Below, piece by piece: positions 7,270-10,724 of a stretch of 10,724 nt of DNA. The stretch is from Treponema sp. UBA1233 (lineage in GTDB: Bacteria; Spirochaetota; Spirochaetia; Treponematales; Treponemataceae): positions 16,629 through 27,352 of the forward strand of contig DBWR01000038.1 of assembly GCA_002309305.1 (NCBI GenBank), given 5' to 3'. Position 1 is the first letter of the stretch. Every line of letters starts with the position of its first letter. A program made the position numbers and the translations under genes. The notes beneath the pieces were generated by a model. It made no database searches and was not told the origin of the DNA. It saw only the letters and a list, made by a program, of their open reading frames with translations.

Positions 7270-8196
7270 ATGGAAATGCCTGAAACTTCCTTGTACAAAT
7301 ACCATTTTACCACAGGCCTCGGCTGGATGAATGACCCTAACGGACTGGTGTACCACAACGGAATCTACCACATGTATTTTCAGTACAATCCGGACAGGCT
7401 TGATTGGGGTGACATAGGCTGGGGGCATGCCACATCAACTGATCTCCTCAACTGGCAGAACCACGGTCTTGTGATGGCACCCGATGAGCACGGCATGATT
7501 TTTTCCGGGAGTGCCATTTCTGTTGGAGAGGTGATTTACTGTTATTATACCGCGGCTCCGGTCGGGAACCTTTTTACACAAAGGCTTGCAAAGAGTTTTG
7601 ACGGCGGCATGACACTTATAAAGGACGAATCATTTGTGGTGGAAAACATTTGCAGGGAAAACCGAGACCCCAAAGTTTTTTATCATCAGGAGACTTCGGC
7701 CTACATCATGATTTTGTGGCTTGAAGAAAATGACTTTGCCATTTTGCGCTCTCCCACTGCTGACGGACACTTTGAGCTTAGCCAGCGCTTTACCCTTCCC
7801 GGCGGATTTGAATGTCCCAATCTGTTTGAGCTTGACGGCATCTGGTTTGTGTGGACAGCAGACGGCTTTTATTATCCAGGCAGTTTTGACGGATATTCAT
7901 TCAAGTGGAATGGAAAAAAGCATTCAGCCTTTGCAGACAAAATACCCTACGCCGCCCAAGTTTTTTCCGAAACAAAAGATGTCATATTGATACCATGGCT
8001 CAGGATAGCAGATTCCAACCCGCCTGTAAAATGGAACGGAGTCATGGGCATTCCCCGAAAGCTGACTGTTATAAAAAACGGGGACGATGCCCTAATCAAA
8101 TTGAATGCCGTGTTCACCGACGCCACCGACATAATGGACGGCAACATCCGAGAATATACCACAGACGATGGAAGTCTGTTGCATGTGGTCTTTTAG
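7270..8196 (+). CDS. GH32 beta-fructosidase-like enzyme lacking the C-terminal beta-sandwich
   Basis: The 308-residue product is a GH32 five-bladed propeller enzyme, a family that cleaves sucrose, fructo-oligosaccharides, levan or inulin. Its three signatures are present: WMNDPNG (19-25) with nucleophile Asp22, RDP (132-134) with transition-state stabiliser Asp133, and ECPN (181-184) with acid/base Glu181. Family members usually have a further C-terminal beta-sandwich of roughly 150 residues. Here the protein ends soon after MGIPRKLTV, so that module is missing. There is no signal peptide, implying a cytoplasmic role. The start at 7270 is chosen because GGAAGA lies 11 bases upstream and it gives an operon gap of four bases; ATGs at 7240 (inside the previous gene) and 7276 are alternatives. 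Substrate specificity cannot be told. Confidence 0.85.
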   Translation: MEMPETSLYKYHFTTGLGWMNDPNGLVYHNGIYHMYFQYNPDRLDWGDIGWGHATSTDLLNWQNHGLVMAPDEHGMIFSGSAISVGEVIYCYYTAAPVGNLFTQRLAKSFDGGMTLIKDESFVVENICRENRDPKVFYHQETSAYIMILWLEENDFAILRSPTADGHFELSQRFTLPGGFECPNLFELDGIWFVWTADGFYYPGSFDGYSFKWNGKKHSAFADKIPYAAQVFSETKDVILIPWLRIADSNPPVKWNGVMGIPRKLTVIKNGDDALIKLNAVFTDATDIMDGNIREYTTDDGSLLHVVF

Positions 8197-9305
8197 GGAA
8201 AGGAATATCTGTCGCTTAACAAATAATTTGTGCTTCTTCCACCTGAGGTAGGTTCCTTTTCAATAAGTCCTTTTTCGATTAAATCTGTGATATCTCGCAA
8301 GGCTGTATCGTTGGAACATTTTGTAATTTTCGCCCACTTTGAAGAATTGAGGACTCCAAACCATGTGCCGTCGGTAAGTTTTTCAAGCATGAGGCGCTGG
8401 CGGGAATTAAGCTGAATGGCACCAAGATTTTGAAAGAATGAATATTTCTTTAAGACATTTTCTGTCTCGGCAAAGCTTAAATCAAGGGCTTTCTGCAGGC
8501 ATGTCAAAAACCAAATGAGCCATTCCGTAATGTCTGGGGAGCCATGTTGAGTTTGTTCAAGAATGTCGTAGTAAGCTTTTTTATCCAGAGAGATTTGATT
8601 CGACATGCTGTAAAAACGAAGGTTTGTATGGTCGCTCCGGCAAAGCATCATATCGGAAATTGTCCTGGCAATTCGACCGTTTCCGTCTTCAAAGGGGTGA
8701 AGCGTGACAAACCACAAATGGGCAACCGCAGAGTTTATAAGTGAATCTTCGTTTTTACTTTCATCATTGAGCCAAGCTAAAAAAGCTTCCATTTCTTCTG
8801 GAACTTTACTGGCAGGAGGCGCTTCGTAATGAATCTTTTCCATCCCCATTCCACCAGAAACAACCTGCATTCCGCTTGAACGATACTGTGCGACTTCAAT
8901 TTTGTTCATTCCGCTATAGCCTGTAGGAAAAAGACATGCATGCCAAGAAAAAAGGCGGTCCTTTGTCAAAGGCTTTTCGTAATTCTGCGTGGCATCGAGC
9001 ATCATCTCAACAACCGCATCGACATTTCGGTCTATTCTTGCCGTCATTTGCTTTTGAAGTCCCAAACGGCGTGCTATTGAAGACCGAACCTGTTCTTTAT
9101 TCAGAAGGAATCCTTCTATCTCGCTTGATTTGATGACGTCACTTGATATGTTTTCAAGAATTTTGTCTTCTCTTTGTGAAAGACCGAGCAATTCCATTTT
9201 GGAAAGGAGACGTCCCTGTGTGACATGACAGTTTTCCAATAGCCCGGATATTTTATGAGAGTCGTAAGTAAAATGCGGCCAGTCATGGTATTCGTATATG
9301 AACAT
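8193..9305 (-). CDS. Fic family AMPylase-type protein with N-terminal inhibitory helix and C-terminal winged helix
   Basis: With the start at 9305 the product is 370 residues. The N-terminal part, with FIYEYHDWPHFTYD, matches the DUF4172-like region found in many Fic proteins. An inhibitory motif SSEIEG (60-65) fits the [S/T]xxxE[G/N] rule of class II Fic proteins. The catalytic loop HPFEDGNGR (203-211) is complete, so AMP transfer to a target hydroxyl is expected when inhibition is relieved. The C-terminus (about 295-363) looks like a winged helix ending GGRSTNYLL, which could bind DNA. The ATG at 9311 is an alternative start; 9305 is favoured because a strong promoter would start transcription there and family members begin similarly. 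Its stop overlaps the GH32 stop by four bases tail to tail. The cellular target is unknown. Confidence 0.9.
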   Translation of the reverse strand: MFIYEYHDWPHFTYDSHKISGLLENCHVTQGRLLSKMELLGLSQREDKILENISSDVIKSSEIEGFLLNKEQVRSSIARRLGLQKQMTARIDRNVDAVVEMMLDATQNYEKPLTKDRLFSWHACLFPTGYSGMNKIEVAQYRSSGMQVVSGGMGMEKIHYEAPPASKVPEEMEAFLAWLNDESKNEDSLINSAVAHLWFVTLHPFEDGNGRIARTISDMMLCRSDHTNLRFYSMSNQISLDKKAYYDILEQTQHGSPDITEWLIWFLTCLQKALDLSFAETENVLKKYSFFQNLGAIQLNSRQRLMLEKLTDGTWFGVLNSSKWAKITKCSNDTALRDITDLIEKGLIEKEPTSGGRSTNYLLSDRYSFP

Positions 9306-9311
9306 GGTCAT

Positions 9312-9340
9312 ATTTTAAAAGAAAATGCGGAGATTAGCAA
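9312..9340 (-). promoter_or_regulatory. Candidate promoter of the Fic gene, giving a leaderless message
   Basis: On the minus strand TTGCTA (9340-9335), a 17-base spacer and TAAAAT (9317-9312) match -35 and -10 elements. The expected start is seven bases on, at or near 9305, the A of the second in-frame ATG. No ribosome binding site is visible, consistent with leaderless translation. One copy of the 11-base repeat lies within this promoter. Confidence 0.5.
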
Positions 9341-9368
9341 GTTATTCACCGCAAATTTGCGGAGATTA
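9326..9368. repeat. Direct repeat pair plus 14-bp palindrome, probable Fic operator
   Basis: TGCGGAGATTA occurs twice, at 9326-9336 and 9358-9368, 32 bases apart or about three helical turns. A perfect palindrome CCGCAAATTTGCGG occupies 9349-9362 and runs into the second copy. One repeat overlaps the -35/spacer of the Fic promoter. The arrangement fits an operator, and the Fic protein's own winged helix is the obvious candidate ligand; that link is inference. Confidence 0.55.
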
Positions 9369-9426
9369 CGGATTTACACATTTTCTTCCATATCAATGCT
9401 TTTCAGTACACATTTTGGGGATTATC

Positions 9427-9435
9427 TGATATAAT
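9427..9435 (+). promoter_or_regulatory. Extended -10 promoter of the clostripain-family gene
   Basis: TGATATAAT (9427-9435) is a perfect extended -10 element (TGnTATAAT); no convincing -35 is seen 16-18 bases upstream. Transcription would start near 9442, giving a leader of about 60 bases. A degenerate GGGGATTA, similar to the Fic repeats, lies just upstream at 9417-9424. Confidence 0.5.
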
Positions 9436-9442
9436 AATATGC

Positions 9443-9480
9443 ATGAATTCCGGCTGTTGTTGAACCGTAACCATGCCGGA
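9443..9480 (+). promoter_or_regulatory. Leader with a tiny ORF and a small hairpin ahead of the peptidase gene
   Basis: The leader holds a six-codon frame MNSGCC (9443-9463) and an inverted repeat TCCGGC (9449-9454) / GCCGGA (9475-9480) with a 20-base loop. The real gene starts at 9502 with AAGGAG at 9490-9495. Whether the small frame or the stem acts in regulation is unknown; both are short enough to be chance. Confidence 0.25.
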
Positions 9481-9501
9481 CACCCGTATAAGGAGTTTTT
9501 T

Positions 9502-10724
9502 ATGGATCAAAGGCGACCTCGTGGAAGAGAGAAAAATGTCACTGGAAACAGCACCGGTGTTCACAAGCGTGGAGATGGACTTGGAACGGGTCCTGTCGGT
9601 TCTTCAAACGGATATTCAGGAAAGACTGGCGGCCATTCAAGTGGCGGAGGATATTCCGGCGGTAGCGGTCATTCTGGGCCAAACCGTGCAGTATTGGGTG
9701 GAGGAATCTCTCTACCTGTAATCCTCATTGCCCTCTTTTTACTTTATAAGTGCGGCGGTCTGGGTGGCATCCTGGGAGGAAACTCTAATCAAACACAGGC
9801 TCCAACAACATCGGAGAGTTCAGGTTCACTTTTAGGTGGTTTGGGTGATCTGGCAGGAAGTCTGTTAGGCGGCGGTGACATCCTCAGTACATTTACTGGC
9901 GGTGGTTCTGCTCCAAGCTCTTACGGTGCGGATGTTTCAAATTATTCAAGTTCGGCTACCTCTTATTCAAAGGTGGACACAAGCGTTGCAGCTGGATCCC
10001 GTGCAAAACGTACGAACATCATCGGTAACGGACAGGATCAGGTAACACTGATGGTCTACATGTGCGGAACTGACCTTGAGTCAAAGGCGGGAATGGCTTC
10101 TTCCGACCTTCAGGAAATGGCGGCGGCAAAATACGGAAACAATGTAAACGTAATTGTCTATACCGGTGGATGCAAAAAGTGGCAGACCAGTGGAATCAGC
10201 AACACCAACAATCAGATTTATCAGGTGATTAACGGCGGACTTAAGCGTCTTGTGGACAATGACGGTTCCAAGGTGATGACCGACCCGAATACCCTTTCTT
10301 CTTTCATCAAGTGGGCTGCAAAGAATTTCCCTGCCAACCGCTACGAGCTGATTTTCTGGGATCACGGTGGAGGTTCTGTAAGCGGTTACGGTTATGACGA
10401 AAAGAATTCACGCTCCGGTGCAATGGATCTTGCGGAAATCAATACTGCCCTTAAAAACGGCGGCGTTAAATTTGACTTTATCGGTTTTGACGCATGTCTT
10501 ATGGCAACTGCGGAAACTGCCCTTATGCTCAACAATCACGCTGACTACATGATTGCATCTGAGGAAACTGAGCCTGGTATCGGCTGGTACTACACCAACT
10601 GGCTCACTCAGCTTGGAAACAATACTTCAACTCCAACCCTTGAACTGGGAAAAACGATTGTCGATGATTTTGTTGCCCAGTGCGCAAGAAAGTGTGCCGG
10701 TCAAAAGACAACCCTTTCTGTAAT
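9502..10724 (+). CDS. Membrane-anchored clostripain-family (C11) cysteine peptidase, partial
   Basis: The frame is open from the ATG at 9502 to the right edge (407 residues seen; the C-terminus is missing). The N-terminus is basic (RRPRGREKN), followed by GLGTGPVGSS (27-36), a Gly/Ser-rich stretch (about 35-60), one transmembrane helix (about 69-82) and a low-complexity linker (about 85-175). The peptidase domain begins VTLMVYMCGTDLES (181-194). The catalytic His288 lies in FWDHGGG (285-291) and Cys332 in FDACLMA (329-335), so the dyad is intact. Clostripain-type enzymes usually cut after Arg or Lys and may self-process. Positive charges before the helix predict the peptidase domain outside the membrane. 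AAGGAG sits six bases before the ATG. The gene is transcribed away from Fic. Its substrate is unknown. Confidence 0.9.
   Translation, partial: MDQRRPRGREKNVTGNSTGVHKRGDGLGTGPVGSSNGYSGKTGGHSSGGGYSGGSGHSGPNRAVLGGGISLPVILIALFLLYKCGGLGGILGGNSNQTQAPTTSESSGSLLGGLGDLAGSLLGGGDILSTFTGGGSAPSSYGADVSNYSSSATSYSKVDTSVAAGSRAKRTNIIGNGQDQVTLMVYMCGTDLESKAGMASSDLQEMAAAKYGNNVNVIVYTGGCKKWQTSGISNTNNQIYQVINGGLKRLVDNDGSKVMTDPNTLSSFIKWAAKNFPANRYELIFWDHGGGSVSGYGYDEKNSRSGAMDLAEINTALKNGGVKFDFIGFDACLMATAETALMLNNHADYMIASEETEPGIGWYYTNWLTQLGNNTSTPTLELGKTIVDDFVAQCARKCAGQKTTLSV

Noticed and set aside
7001..7270. 89-codon frame within the hydrolase gene
   Set aside because: An overlapping out-of-frame reading of the DUF3237-like region with a low-complexity Gln/Arg-rich product.
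9439..9501. In-frame extension of the peptidase start to the ATG at 9439
   Set aside because: It begins only about four bases after the -10 element, before the expected transcript start, and the start at 9502 has AAGGAG at ideal spacing.
10081..10365. 94-codon minus-strand open frame
   Set aside because: It is antisense to the peptidase domain, which carries clear C11 motifs.
1..10724. tRNA, rRNA, CRISPR arrays, insertion sequences
   Set aside because: Reading by eye found no cloverleaf with a CCA-type end, no regular spaced repeats and no transposase; the only notable repeat is the pair near 9326-9368.

Overview
The window looks like chromosomal DNA of an anaerobic gut or rumen bacterium. 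A gut spirochaete of the Treponema type or a Lachnospiraceae-like Firmicute would both fit. The clues are a Gly-rich membrane-anchored clostripain, a CE2-like esterase, a GH32 enzyme and a Fic protein with an N-terminal DUF4172-like region. No ribosomal or marker gene is present, so the lineage call is tentative.

Bases 1-4848 are an AT-rich defence-type island, all on the plus strand. In order it holds: the 3' end of a probable type I modification gene (hsdM); a two-helix membrane protein overlapping it by one base; hsdS, with two AT-rich target-recognition domains set between GC-richer conserved segments; a large ORC/Cdc6-like AAA ATPase with a Zn ribbon and a C-terminal winged helix; a 15-codon relic that resembles the start of a DUF262 (GmrSD-type) gene; and a probable Mrr-like nuclease with a D...QxK active site. 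Short gaps, good ribosome binding sites and a shared direction suggest one transcription unit. No hsdR lies inside the window.

Bases 4868-8196 are a carbohydrate-related block of more ordinary composition. A CE2-like SGNH esterase on the minus strand is divergent from an alpha/beta hydrolase with a C-terminal DUF3237-like domain. That hydrolase is followed after four bases by a GH32 fructan/sucrose hydrolase. None of the three has a visible signal peptide, which suggests cytoplasmic processing of imported, possibly acylated sugars. The hydrolase has Gly where the nucleophile Ser should be. The GH32 ends right after its propeller and lacks the usual C-terminal beta-sandwich.

Bases 8193-9311 carry a Fic AMPylase-type gene on the minus strand. 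Its stop codon overlaps the GH32 stop codon. Its promoter region (9312-9368) holds an 11-bp direct repeat and a perfect 14-bp palindrome, which suggests autoregulation.

From 9502 a membrane-anchored clostripain-family (C11) cysteine peptidase runs off the right edge with its His/Cys dyad intact. No tRNA, rRNA, CRISPR array, transposase or attachment site was seen. No gene-free stretch exceeds 300 bases; the longest, 9312-9501, is a double promoter region.
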